This document shows positions 55,738 to 64,000 of a stretch of DNA of 64,000 bases, piece after piece. The notes under the pieces were generated by a model. That model saw only the letters and a list, made by a program, of their open reading frames with translations, was not told the DNA's origin and ran no database searches. The DNA lies in assembly GCA_019058445.1 (NCBI GenBank), contig JAHPZA010000006.1:310001-374000 (forward strand), given 5' to 3'. The stretch comes from Promethearchaeota archaeon (GTDB lineage: Archaea > Asgardarchaeota > Lokiarchaeia > Sigyniarchaeales > SOKP01). Position 1 is the stretch's first letter. Every line of letters starts with the position of its first letter. The translations under genes were made by a program, and so were the position numbers.

Positions 55738-56814
55738 ATGAAAAAAATTGAACGCTATAAACAGTTTGTCAACCTCGATCCAGAAGACTTAGACGCTTGG
55801 CTTAATTTAGGAGACGTATATTTTGAAGAAAATGATTATGCTAATGCATTAAATAGTTATAAAAAAGCTTTAGAATTAGATCCATATTCGAGTGAAACAA
55901 TAAATAATGTAGCGTTAATGTATTCTTATAACGGGGATAATAAAAAAGCAATTGAATACTACAAAAAGGCACTAAAACTTTCTCCAGATGATGCGATTGT
56001 ATTATATAACATAGGCTATTCCTATGAAGAAGAGGAAAAAGTTGATGAAGCAATTGACTATTATAAAAAAGCCTTAGAAATAGATCCTACCTATATCGAT
56101 GCCTTGAATAATATTGCTCTTATTTATAAAGAAAATGAGGAATATGATGATGCGATTAAAAATTTTGAAGCCGCACTTAAAATAGATCCGGACAATGTAT
56201 TCATTTTACAAAATCTCGCACAGCTCTATTATGATATGGAAGATTATGAAAAATTAATTTATTATTATCGACTTGCGCTGGAACTAAAACCTGAAAGTGC
56301 TAATATTTGGAATAAGCTGGGAAACGTATATTATGATATGAATAATTTTGAGGAGTCAATTAAATGCTATAAAAAAGCAATTGAGTTTGACGCGTATGTT
56401 ATTGAAACATGGAATGGTTTAGGGCTCTCTTATACCTTTATTGAAAAATTTGAAAAATCCATTGAGAGCTATAAGGAAGCACTTCGACTGGATCCTAATG
56501 ATGATGCGTTATATGAAAATATTGGGTTCAGTTACAATAAATTAGGTATGTATGATAAATCAATCAAATATTATAAAAAATCAATAGAATTAAATCCAGA
56601 TTACTCTTCAGGCTGGAAAAGCTTAGGAAGCGTATATCAAAACAAAGAAGATTATGATAACGCAATTAAGTGTTATGAGAAAGCTCTAGATATAACTCCT
56701 AACGATTTTGAAAGTTGGAAGAATTTAGGGATGATTTATAAACTCAGAAATGATTATCAAAAAGCCGAAGAATGTTTTAAAGAAGCTTCAAAATGGAAGC
56801 TTAAAGTTACTTAA
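55738..56814 (+). CDS. TPR repeat protein
   Basis: 358 residues made almost only of about ten 34-residue tetratricopeptide repeats (for example AIEYYKKALKLSPDD and AIKCYEKALDITPND). No catalytic domain, signal or membrane helix. It serves as a soluble scaffold for protein complexes. ATG start. Neighbours are the small paralogous proteins and EndoQ. Confidence 0.9.
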   Translation: MKKIERYKQFVNLDPEDLDAWLNLGDVYFEENDYANALNSYKKALELDPYSSETINNVALMYSYNGDNKKAIEYYKKALKLSPDDAIVLYNIGYSYEEEEKVDEAIDYYKKALEIDPTYIDALNNIALIYKENEEYDDAIKNFEAALKIDPDNVFILQNLAQLYYDMEDYEKLIYYYRLALELKPESANIWNKLGNVYYDMNNFEESIKCYKKAIEFDAYVIETWNGLGLSYTFIEKFEKSIESYKEALRLDPNDDALYENIGFSYNKLGMYDKSIKYYKKSIELNPDYSSGWKSLGSVYQNKEDYDNAIKCYEKALDITPNDFESWKNLGMIYKLRNDYQKAEECFKEASKWKLKVT

Positions 56815-56876
56815 TTTATTAATAATTTTCAGTCTAAACTTTTTATTTAATCATTTTTTTAAATTAGTGATTACGA

Positions 56877-58187
56877 ATGAAACTCTATAATGCGGATCTT
56901 CATATACACAGTCCCCATTCTATTGCTGTGTCTCAGTCTCTCAATCTAGATACGATGCTTGAGACATGCCGAAAAAAGGGCTTAAATATATTAGGCACAG
57001 GAGATGTATTGCAACCAGATTGGCTAAAGTATTTGGAGTCAAATCTTAGAAAGGATAAGGACGGTTCTTATATCTATAAGGATGTCTTTTTTATTCTGCA
57101 ATCAGAAATAGAGGATCAAGAGAGCATCCACCAAGTAGTTCTCTTTCCTGATTTTGCTTCTGTCCGAGAAGTTCAAAAAAAATTAAAACCATTCTCAAAG
57201 AATATTCTTGATAAATGGGGCGGTCGTCCTAGAGTAAATCTGTCTCCTGCTGAATTAGTTGATACAATCATTGATTGTGGGGGTTTAATTGGACCTGCTC
57301 ATGCCTTTACTCCATTTAAAGCGATATTTCGCCAAAATAAATTTAGTACACTTAAAGATTGTTATCAAGATGCTGCTAAAAATGTTCATTTTCTTGAATT
57401 GGGGCTTTCTGCGAATACTGATTTGGCAGACAGAATGGAGGATTTAAAAGAGATAACATTTTTAAGTAATAGTGACGCCCACTCTCAGGATCCTCGCTCA
57501 TTAGGTCGGGAATTCAATAGATTTGATATTGATAATCCGTCATTTGAAGAGATTCTATTAGCACTCACTAGAAAAAATGGGAGAAAAATCACTTTGAATG
57601 TAGGATTGCATCCGAAGCTTGGAAAATATTATACGATGTTTTGCAACAAATGTAGAAGGAGAATTTTATTTAAAAAAGCAAAGAAAAATCTTGATTTTGG
57701 ATTTTCTCAAAGTACTTCAACTGAAAATTTTGTGATTTATTATTCAAACGATCCCGCTTCAATGAAACAACAATATATTGAGCAAGTTTCAATCAATAAA
57801 ATGATATGTCCAGCGTGTAAAGATGAGTTAAAAAAAAATTTTAAGCTAAAATTGGGAGTAAGTGAAAGAATCGATGTGATTTCCAATTACGAAGTTCCTA
57901 ATCATCCTGATCATAGACCAGATTATATTAATGCCATCCCTTTAATTGATATTATTCGTTCAGTCAAAGGGATTAAAAGCACTTCGAGTAAAACTGTATT
58001 AAAAATATATAATGATTTAATAGATAAATTAGGTAAAGAATTGGAAATTCTTATTGACATATCTATTAATAAAATTGAAGAGGTTAATAAAGACATAGCA
58101 GATGTTATTAATGCGTTTAGAAAAAATGAAATTAGTTACATTCCAGGTGGAGGAGGCACATACGGTCAAATAAAATTGGATTTATAA
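56877..58187 (+). CDS. Endonuclease Q-like protein (PHP domain)
   Basis: 436 residues. PHP-type metal site: DLHIHSPHS at the N-terminus, then GTGDV, SEIEDQ, AHAFTP and SNSDAHS. A four-Cys zinc site (CNKC, CPAC) and a C-terminal helical part follow. Layout and length match archaeal endonuclease Q, which nicks DNA 5' of uracil, hypoxanthine and other deaminated bases. Important for an AT-rich genome. ATG start. Confidence 0.85.
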   Translation: MKLYNADLHIHSPHSIAVSQSLNLDTMLETCRKKGLNILGTGDVLQPDWLKYLESNLRKDKDGSYIYKDVFFILQSEIEDQESIHQVVLFPDFASVREVQKKLKPFSKNILDKWGGRPRVNLSPAELVDTIIDCGGLIGPAHAFTPFKAIFRQNKFSTLKDCYQDAAKNVHFLELGLSANTDLADRMEDLKEITFLSNSDAHSQDPRSLGREFNRFDIDNPSFEEILLALTRKNGRKITLNVGLHPKLGKYYTMFCNKCRRRILFKKAKKNLDFGFSQSTSTENFVIYYSNDPASMKQQYIEQVSINKMICPACKDELKKNFKLKLGVSERIDVISNYEVPNHPDHRPDYINAIPLIDIIRSVKGIKSTSSKTVLKIYNDLIDKLGKELEILIDISINKIEEVNKDIADVINAFRKNEISYIPGGGGTYGQIKLDL

Positions 58188-58271
58188 CATAGTGAGATTG
58201 AAAACAATTTTTAAATACTGTGAAAATAATCTCTAACAAGAAAGCAGAAATAAACGCAAAAACAAATGAGG

Positions 58272-58517
58272 TTATAATTTAAACTCTAAATCTAATTTAA
58301 GCAATTCACCACAATCAGAACACGTCAGCCAATCAAAAATTTTAAGGCTCACAACCATCTGTTCTATAGCCTTCAGAGAAAAACGATTTTTAAACGATTT
58401 CTCAGTGCCACACGTTGGACATGAGATTATAGCTCTAACACTAACAGTATCTTTATCAAGCTCCTCTTCAACAGGAACTTTTTCGCCATTTTTAGATTTG
58501 TTGAAATCACTTTCCAA
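58272..58517 (-). CDS. Small zinc-ribbon protein
   Basis: 81 residues with CPTCG and CSDCG separated by about 30 residues, which would form one zinc ribbon. Charged N-terminal 25 residues. No family recognised. ATG start; convergent with the EndoQ gene and divergent from ftsZ. Confidence 0.5.
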   Translation of the reverse strand: MESDFNKSKNGEKVPVEEELDKDTVSVRAIISCPTCGTEKSFKNRFSLKAIEQMVVSLKIFDWLTCSDCGELLKLDLEFKL

Positions 58518-58778
58518 CTTATGTAACCTCGTGTTTTACATTATAGATAGTGCAAATTTTACCTTATAATCTTTTTCATTTCAATTTTTTCCTACGAACA
58601 AGAGGTACATCCTAAATTATCGCAATTAATTAAGTCTTATTTTTCCTTATTATTTTCTATTCAAGAAAGCAAATTACCTATTCTGATTTAAATAAATATT
58701 ACTTGTATATCACTCTATAATATTATCGTTGTATGATTCTCGTGTTATATAGAGAATAGAATCTTGGAGACCGTTACT

Positions 58779-59918
58779 GTGAAAGATGTTGAATTTAACT
58801 CCCTAGGCTTGAAAATACCTGATTTTACTCAACTAGACACATCTATCAAATCTCGCTTCAAAAGCATTTCTAACTTCTCTCAAAATACCTCATTAACACA
58901 AAATTACGACTCCGATGAGTATTTATCAGAGTTATTAAATGCGTTGAAAATTAGAAGCTTGGTGGTTGGAGTTGGAGGTGCTGGTAACAATATCATCTCC
59001 AGACTCCAAGAAATGGGTTTAAAATTTACTGAAACCTTAAATATTAATACAGATGCCCATGATCTTTTTTATAGTAATGCGAAACATAAAATATTAATTG
59101 GTAAAGATAAGTGTAGTGGTCTAGGATCTGGAAATGATCCAATAGTTGGACAAACAGCCGCAGAAGAAGATTCCAGACGTCTCCGTGAACTTTTGAAAGC
59201 CGATATACTATTTTTAACTTGTGGATTAGGCGGGGGAACTGGAACTGGAGCTGCACCTATTATAGCTCGGGAAGCGAAGAAAAATAACTCATTAGTGGTA
59301 ACCTTTTGTTCTATTCCATTTAGGTCTGAGGGACAGCAAAGAAGAATGAGGGCGAAAACAGGTCTTAAAAAGTTAGCAGAATATTCAGATACTATAATTC
59401 CTATACCAAATGATAATCTATTGCAACTAGTGCCGAATTATCCTATCTTAAAATGTTTTAAAATTATGGATGAAGTGTTAGTAAGAAGTATCCGGGAGGT
59501 CGTGAATCTTATTAATAATTGTGGATTAATAAATATAGATTTTGCAGATGTGAGAAAGATATTTGAAAAGACGGGGGAATATCCTTCTGGGTTAATTGGG
59601 ATAACTGAAACGTTGGGAAATGACTTGATAAAGAAGTGCAAATTAGCAATACATAATCCGCTTTTAAATCCGAATACAAAAGAAGTTGACAGGTGTTTGG
59701 TATCCGTGACAAGTGATCATAAATTATCTTTATCGAATGTGGATAAAATCGTCTCTACCATTTCAAATGAGGTTCCTGAAGACGCGAAAATTAAGTTTGG
59801 AGCTAATATGGACCCAAATTTAAGTACTAAAACCAAAATTTTCGTTTTAGGAAGAGGCCCGATTTCGCCATTTGTAAGAACCGCTGTTGATTCAGAGAGT
59901 TCAATTCCCTTTGAATAA
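58779..59918 (+). CDS. ftsZ: FtsZ-family tubulin-like GTPase
   Basis: About 379 residues. GVGGAGNN (T1), GLGGGTGTGAAP (T4, tubulin signature) and the T7-like NIDFADVRKIF follow the FtsZ order. FtsZ polymerises with GTP and forms the division ring at the membrane. The T7 region has two extra residues (EYPSGLIG). A disordered N-terminal stretch of about 50 residues precedes the core. Start: GTG 58779 after GGAG is preferred, TTG 58764 also possible. No second FtsZ or SepF in the window. Confidence 0.88.
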   Translation: MKDVEFNSLGLKIPDFTQLDTSIKSRFKSISNFSQNTSLTQNYDSDEYLSELLNALKIRSLVVGVGGAGNNIISRLQEMGLKFTETLNINTDAHDLFYSNAKHKILIGKDKCSGLGSGNDPIVGQTAAEEDSRRLRELLKADILFLTCGLGGGTGTGAAPIIAREAKKNNSLVVTFCSIPFRSEGQQRRMRAKTGLKKLAEYSDTIIPIPNDNLLQLVPNYPILKCFKIMDEVLVRSIREVVNLINNCGLINIDFADVRKIFEKTGEYPSGLIGITETLGNDLIKKCKLAIHNPLLNPNTKEVDRCLVSVTSDHKLSLSNVDKIVSTISNEVPEDAKIKFGANMDPNLSTKTKIFVLGRGPISPFVRTAVDSESSIPFE

Positions 59919-60027
59919 TTTTCTGAAATCTAATAAAAGTTTATTTTTGTATCATAATTAGTTTAATCATAATTCATTACAAATTTCATTAATCAAATTA
60001 AATTGTGATAAATTGGAGATTGTTTAT

Positions 60028-60480
60028 ATGAGTAATAAACAAATGCCTGAAGAAGAGATAAAAAAGGAAATTAGAAATTATTTAAGACAGAGAAAAGTGT
60101 TAGTATTATGTACGTGCTCCAATAACATTCCAAGAGCAACACCTATGGATTTTTATATTGACAAAAAAGCAGATGATTTTAATATCTACGTAGGACCGGC
60201 TCCCGGGAGAAAAGTTAAAAATATAGAAGAAAATCCAGTTGTAAGCATCGGAATATATACACCTATGGATATCGGGAAAGTTCAGGGAATGCAAATTACA
60301 GCTACGGGAAAAGATCGGTTAAATTTTTTAAGGGAAGGAGATGAAGGATTCGACCACGCTCAAAAAATAGTTCGGGGAAAAAGAAAACTACTTCTAAAAA
60401 TCATACCTGAAAAAATCGAATTATTAGATTATGATTTCATTAAAAAAGGGTATTCTAGACTTCAGTTCTTAAATTTATAA
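60028..60480 (+). CDS. Pyridoxamine-phosphate-oxidase-like FMN/F420 protein
   Basis: 150 residues, one split-barrel: VLVLCTCSNNIPRATPMDFY, VGPAPGRKVKNIEENP, and VQGMQITATGKDRL. Binds a flavin or deazaflavin and reduces an unknown substrate. ATG 60028 after GGAG is preferred over the TTG at 60013. The CobW gene begins 42 bases later, probably in the same transcript. Confidence 0.75.
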   Translation: MSNKQMPEEEIKKEIRNYLRQRKVLVLCTCSNNIPRATPMDFYIDKKADDFNIYVGPAPGRKVKNIEENPVVSIGIYTPMDIGKVQGMQITATGKDRLNFLREGDEGFDHAQKIVRGKRKLLLKIIPEKIELLDYDFIKKGYSRLQFLNL

Positions 60481-60522
60481 GGCATATATGAATTGAACTA
60501 AGAATTAGTTAAAATATAGATT

Positions 60523-61431
60523 ATGACTAAAGTTGATATTATTTCAGGATTTTTAGGTGCGGGTAAGACCACATTAATTAAACAATTATTAAAAGACCTT
60601 TCGAAAAACGAGAAAATAGTAATAATTGAAAATGAAATAGGAGAAGAGAATATAGATGCAAAAGATCTTCAAGAACTTAAAGCGTCTGTTAAGGAAATCA
60701 CTTCTGGTTGTATTTGTTGCACCCTTTCTCTAAGTTTAATTACTATTTTAAATGAATTAGGAGAAGAAGGAAGTGTTGATAGAATCATTATCGAGCCAAC
60801 AGGACTAGCAACCCTTTCAGATCTTTTAGAACTATTCAATTCTGTTAATAAAAATACTATTAACCTTAATCTAATTATAACAATCTTGGATGTTCTTGAA
60901 TTAGAACTTTTTGCAGGTAATTTTGGAACTTTTTTTACAGACCAAATAAAAAATTGCAAAATTTTGGTCTTAAGTAAAATAGATAAAGCTTCTTCTTCTG
61001 ATTTAGAATTTGCGAAGTTTTATGCATCAAATCTGAATTCAAATGCTCCTATAGTCAATCATGACTGGACTAAAATAAGTATTTCTTGTCTAGAAAACTT
61101 ACTTCAAAATAAAAAAAAATCCCACAATATTATTCTTAGTGATTATGAGAGAAGACATTCATTTGATGGATTTGATAACATTACAGTTAAACCAAAAAAA
61201 ATATACTCAAAAAATGAAATAAATTTACTATTCAAAGAAATACAATCAAAAAACTATGGAGAAGTCATTCGGATGAAAGGATTTCTTTCTTTAGAGGGTA
61301 ATACTTCCATGAAAATAGATTATGTCTTAGGACAAATATACACCCAACAAAGAAAGATTCCATCAGAATCAGTTTTAACTATCATTGGAAAAGAACTAAG
61401 AATAAACGAGATTAAAAATAAATTAAAATAA
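60523..61431 (+). CDS. CobW/HypB/UreG-type metal-chaperone GTPase
   Basis: 302 residues. GFLGAGKTT (P-loop, 9-17), CICC (63-66, metal site), EPTGLA and SKID (G4-like) followed by a CobW-type C-terminal domain. Members load zinc, cobalt or nickel into target proteins. ATG start. Comes after the FMN gene. Confidence 0.82.
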   Translation: MTKVDIISGFLGAGKTTLIKQLLKDLSKNEKIVIIENEIGEENIDAKDLQELKASVKEITSGCICCTLSLSLITILNELGEEGSVDRIIIEPTGLATLSDLLELFNSVNKNTINLNLIITILDVLELELFAGNFGTFFTDQIKNCKILVLSKIDKASSSDLEFAKFYASNLNSNAPIVNHDWTKISISCLENLLQNKKKSHNIILSDYERRHSFDGFDNITVKPKKIYSKNEINLLFKEIQSKNYGEVIRMKGFLSLEGNTSMKIDYVLGQIYTQQRKIPSESVLTIIGKELRINEIKNKLK

Positions 61432-61592
61432 AGAATTGTTGACTTAAATTAAGTCAGACTTATCATATTTTTTTCATTTTTAAGTTAGGATGATATCAAT
61501 CTAGGGGATTAAAATCTATAAATAATTAGCAAAAAAGATTGATTAAATTTTAGTATAAAATTTAAACTTTAAATTATTCAAAATTTCAAAAA

Positions 61593-62165
61593 TTAGGCAA
61601 AATTCTTGTAAATTTGATACAATTTATTGGCTAATACTGAAAAAGCTTGGTTTACTCCTTGTCCCGTTAATGCACTGGTTAAATAATATCCTAAAAAGTT
61701 GTATCCTTTCATTAAAGCATCGACATTATAATTCGACTTTGGATTTTCTTTATTTTTTACTATACTATCAATGTTTTCAACTAAATCAACTTTATTTCCA
61801 AATAATATTATTGGGAGATGTCCACAGTTTTTTTTAATATCACTAAGCCATTTTGTAATATCTTGGAAACTTTTCTCGCCGTGTTCGTTTTCCTCGTGAG
61901 AAAACACAATAATAGCTGCGCTACTACCTTGATAAAAATTCGGTCGTAATTGCCCAAATGCTTCTTGTCCCGCTATATCCCAAAAAACTAATTGGATGGG
62001 GGTTCCAGAAACCTCTGTTTGGTATTGTGTAAACTGGGCACCAAGCGTCATTACATATGCAGCGTCAAATTCTCCTTTAGTATACTTTTTTATTAGAGAG
62101 GTTTTACCAACGGCACCATCTCCAATAACGGTTATTTTATAAACTAATCCCCTCTCATCACTCAT
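61593..62165 (-). CDS. Ras/Rab-like small GTPase
   Basis: About 190 residues. GDGAVGKTS (G1), DIAGQE (G3), GNKVD (G4) and TSALTGQG (G5). The DIAGQE motif and length are of the Ras superfamily as found in Asgard archaea. No C-terminal Cys for prenylation. ATG 62165 preferred over GTG 62174. The gene downstream of the membrane Ubl-like gene on the same strand. Confidence 0.9.
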   Translation of the reverse strand: MSDERGLVYKITVIGDGAVGKTSLIKKYTKGEFDAAYVMTLGAQFTQYQTEVSGTPIQLVFWDIAGQEAFGQLRPNFYQGSSAAIIVFSHEENEHGEKSFQDITKWLSDIKKNCGHLPIILFGNKVDLVENIDSIVKNKENPKSNYNVDALMKGYNFLGYYLTSALTGQGVNQAFSVLANKLYQIYKNFA

Positions 62166-62358
62166 ATTATCCACTTATAAGATTTTTTAGTAATTGAATT
62201 TAATTGTTTTTTAAACCTAAGATAATATCCTCTTTTTCTATTTATGAAAACAGTTTTTCATTATTAATAAAAAAAAGTAATTTTAAATCTTTACAAAAGG
62301 AAAATTAGATTTTTAAAAATGTAAATCAAAATATTTAACATAAATTCTATTTGTAATT

Positions 62359-63186
62359 TTATTTTTGAGGTATTCTTGAAGGAATCAAAACAATTTCATC
62401 CTCAACTCTTAGATTATAATCTTTTATTTGGGCGTTTTCATTCATAATTATACCTCCTGTAGATAAGAGAAAATCTTCCAAATTGTAATCAAATATAACT
62501 GCCAATTGATCCTTAACTACATGTACAAATTCATTTGATTCTATATTGATTGTTTTCTTCTTCTCCTTTGATTCAATTAATGAGATTGCATAAACAGAAA
62601 TAATTTTTGGCTCTTCAACAAGACTCATTGGTGGAATATATATGATTTCTTCGTCAGTTTTATAAAGGTTCTCAAACATGCTTTTAATTAAATTACTTCT
62701 TTCTTCCTGAGTAAAATATAGTAATTCTTTAATGAATTGCTTTTTATCAACCTCCGATAAACCTAAACGATTAATTTTAGCCAATTCATTAGGGTTGAGC
62801 TCTGTAAAAATAAAATTCTCAATAAAAGGCATCTCTTCATAAGATTTATCTGAATCAACATATTTCTGAATAGATGGCATATCATCCATATAAACTTCGA
62901 TAATATCAGTCGTTTCCTTTTCTTTAAGTAAACTTTTTCTCTTCTCAAGTGCCCTTACCTTAGACACGAATTGTTTTTTTCCAGTTAACTTATCATCCAT
63001 ACTTTCATGATGTATAACTGTATAAATCGTGCCTGTAGATAACACTACCACACTCCCTATAACCAATATGAATAAGAAAAGAGGATTCCCAAAGAAAAAA
63101 ATGAGATAGAATAGTATAGAAACAGCACATAGAGCTATTAATACCCCAATTCTTATTATTTTTTTTTTTGATGTATTTGTACTCAT
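62359..63186 (-). CDS. Membrane protein with C-terminal ubiquitin-like domain
   Basis: 275 residues. Two helices (about 12-31 and 35-57), a Lys/Glu linker, a helical middle, then residues about 194-271 that follow the ubiquitin order: KIISVYAISL, KKTINIES, a helix (VKDQLAVIF), LSTGGIIM, IKDYNLRVEDEIVLIP. The IKDYNL segment parallels LSDYNI of ubiquitin. No C-terminal Gly-Gly, so it is not conjugated. Assigned by pattern only. Upstream of the small GTPase. Confidence 0.55.
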   Translation of the reverse strand: MSTNTSKKKIIRIGVLIALCAVSILFYLIFFFGNPLFLFILVIGSVVVLSTGTIYTVIHHESMDDKLTGKKQFVSKVRALEKRKSLLKEKETTDIIEVYMDDMPSIQKYVDSDKSYEEMPFIENFIFTELNPNELAKINRLGLSEVDKKQFIKELLYFTQEERSNLIKSMFENLYKTDEEIIYIPPMSLVEEPKIISVYAISLIESKEKKKTINIESNEFVHVVKDQLAVIFDYNLEDFLLSTGGIIMNENAQIKDYNLRVEDEIVLIPSRIPQK

Positions 63187-63270
63187 AATTTTATCATCAT
63201 TTTCTCACGATTATTATATTCATTTTCTTCAATAAAAATGCAATAGGATTAAATATGAAGTAATTCAAAT

Positions 63271-63942
63271 TCAATCTCTACGAACAAATTTTACAGCTTT
63301 TAAGTACCTCTCATTATTTAATTTATACAAATTTCTTGATTTTTCTTTTTCTACTTCTACCAACTTCAAATTAGTTAAAGCTTCTAAATATTTCTTAATA
63401 GTATTATGATTTTTCTTAAGACCATCGGCTATCTCTGTAATCTTGAGCGGTCTTTCATTCTTCATAAGTGTAATAATAGACTGGACAATATCATTTGCCA
63501 TATAATAGTATAATTGATCATATTTAGGATTTGAATCAAAATTGAAGAATATGCATCGATTCCTGATTTTTTTAGATCTGATAAATTGAAATTTTTCCAA
63601 AGCTGAAAGATGCCACAAGGCCAAATTGCTTCCTAAATTATGTGCTTTCATTATTTCATTGATGTTTTTACCAGGATTTTGTTGTATGTATTTATAAATT
63701 TCATTCCTTGTTGGATTATCAATAATATCCTTTTTCATTAATTTATTTCCAGAAATTATTATCCTTTTCTTGATTAAGGATTTAATAATGAGTTCGATTT
63801 TATTCTTATTTATATCAGGGTTATGTTTAACCCTGTTATTTACAAATTCCACTATATCTTTCATTGAAAAGAAAGGCTTCTTTGACAAATATTCTCTAAC
63901 TATTTCTAAAACTATCTTTTCAGCATTATTCGAAGAGCTCAT
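63271..63942 (-). CDS. Winged-helix transcriptional regulator with two HTH units
   Basis: 223 residues. The first winged helix (NEIYKYIQQNPGKNINEIM, then HLSALEKFQFI) and a second one (LKITEIADGLKKNHNTIKKY, then LTNLKLVEVEKE) are joined by a short dimer helix. No ligand domain is visible. May control the downstream Ubl/GTPase genes, as it lies first on the same strand. ATG start. Confidence 0.75.
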   Translation of the reverse strand: MSSSNNAEKIVLEIVREYLSKKPFFSMKDIVEFVNNRVKHNPDINKNKIELIIKSLIKKRIIISGNKLMKKDIIDNPTRNEIYKYIQQNPGKNINEIMKAHNLGSNLALWHLSALEKFQFIRSKKIRNRCIFFNFDSNPKYDQLYYYMANDIVQSIITLMKNERPLKITEIADGLKKNHNTIKKYLEALTNLKLVEVEKEKSRNLYKLNNERYLKAVKFVRRD

Positions 63943-64000
63943 AATCTAATATTTTACTCGTGCCAAATAGCCCGGTTTTTAATAAGCTTCTTTCTTTCTA

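Noticed and set aside
1..64000. tRNA, rRNA, CRISPR arrays and classical IS elements
   Set aside because: No conserved tRNA arms, rRNA segments, regular spaced repeats or transposase motifs were recognised by eye; a covariance-model search would be decisive.

Overview
The window is strongly AT-rich archaeal DNA and most likely comes from an Asgard archaeon of the Lokiarchaeia type. Several features point that way: a Ras/Rab-like small GTPase, a gelsolin-like protein, leucine-rich-repeat proteins together with the conserved domain that usually precedes them in these archaea, an archaeal UbiA prenyltransferase, endonuclease Q, FtsZ, and biosynthesis genes for coenzyme F420 and tetrahydromethanopterin (H4MPT). 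No rRNA, tRNA, CRISPR array or classical transposase was recognised. This assignment is inference from gene content, not from a marker phylogeny.

Layout. 1-9.3 kb: lipid prenyltransferase, a membrane protein, an N6-adenine methyltransferase behind a gelsolin/PH-like protein, LarE, a tandem pair of seven-helix membrane proteins, a PurM/HypE-like enzyme and a CheY receiver. 9.3-15.7 kb: metals and signalling, with a ZIP transporter, a short chemoreceptor-like protein, two FeoA genes and FeoB, with inverted-repeat operators. 15.8-18.2 kb: MptG, MptD and a DUF447 flavoprotein (H4MPT). 18.4-37.5 kb: accessory and catabolic region with a glycyl-radical enzyme and its activase 12 kb apart, nucleoside hydrolase, SIR2-TPR protein, two sister MFS transporters, D-aminoacylase and a zinc-ribbon nuclease. 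37.6-48.4 kb: rubrerythrin, then a cofactor region (DUF1464, DHPS-like protein, CofH, CofG, RibD-like reductase, amidohydrolase, MptA) interrupted by a second zinc-ribbon nuclease. 48.5-54.4 kb: sulfatase pair, gene remnants, histidine phosphatase, nucleotidyltransferase. 54.5-64 kb: small zinc ribbons, a new small-protein pair, TPR protein, EndoQ, FtsZ, FMN protein, CobW GTPase, Ras-like GTPase, a membrane protein with a ubiquitin-like domain, and a winged-helix regulator.

How the genes work together. The RibD-like reductase, CofG and CofH overlap in one operon and supply the deazaflavin Fo of F420. MptA, MptD, MptG and the DHPS-like protein cover early H4MPT steps. The Feo genes share an iron-type operator. 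The glycyl-radical enzyme, transporters, D-aminoacylase and nucleoside hydrolase suggest anaerobic use of organic nitrogen compounds.

Most unusual. Three genes (CheY, DUF447, DHPS-like) have complete conserved N-termini but no ATG, GTG or TTG, and each offers an ATT codon behind a Shine-Dalgarno-like sequence. Partial diverged copies of RibD (5' end) and MptA (3' end) bracket a nuclease gene and the sulfatase pair. A membrane-anchored ubiquitin-like domain lies next to a small GTPase. Two copies of an unrecognised ~60-residue protein lie 0.5 kb apart.
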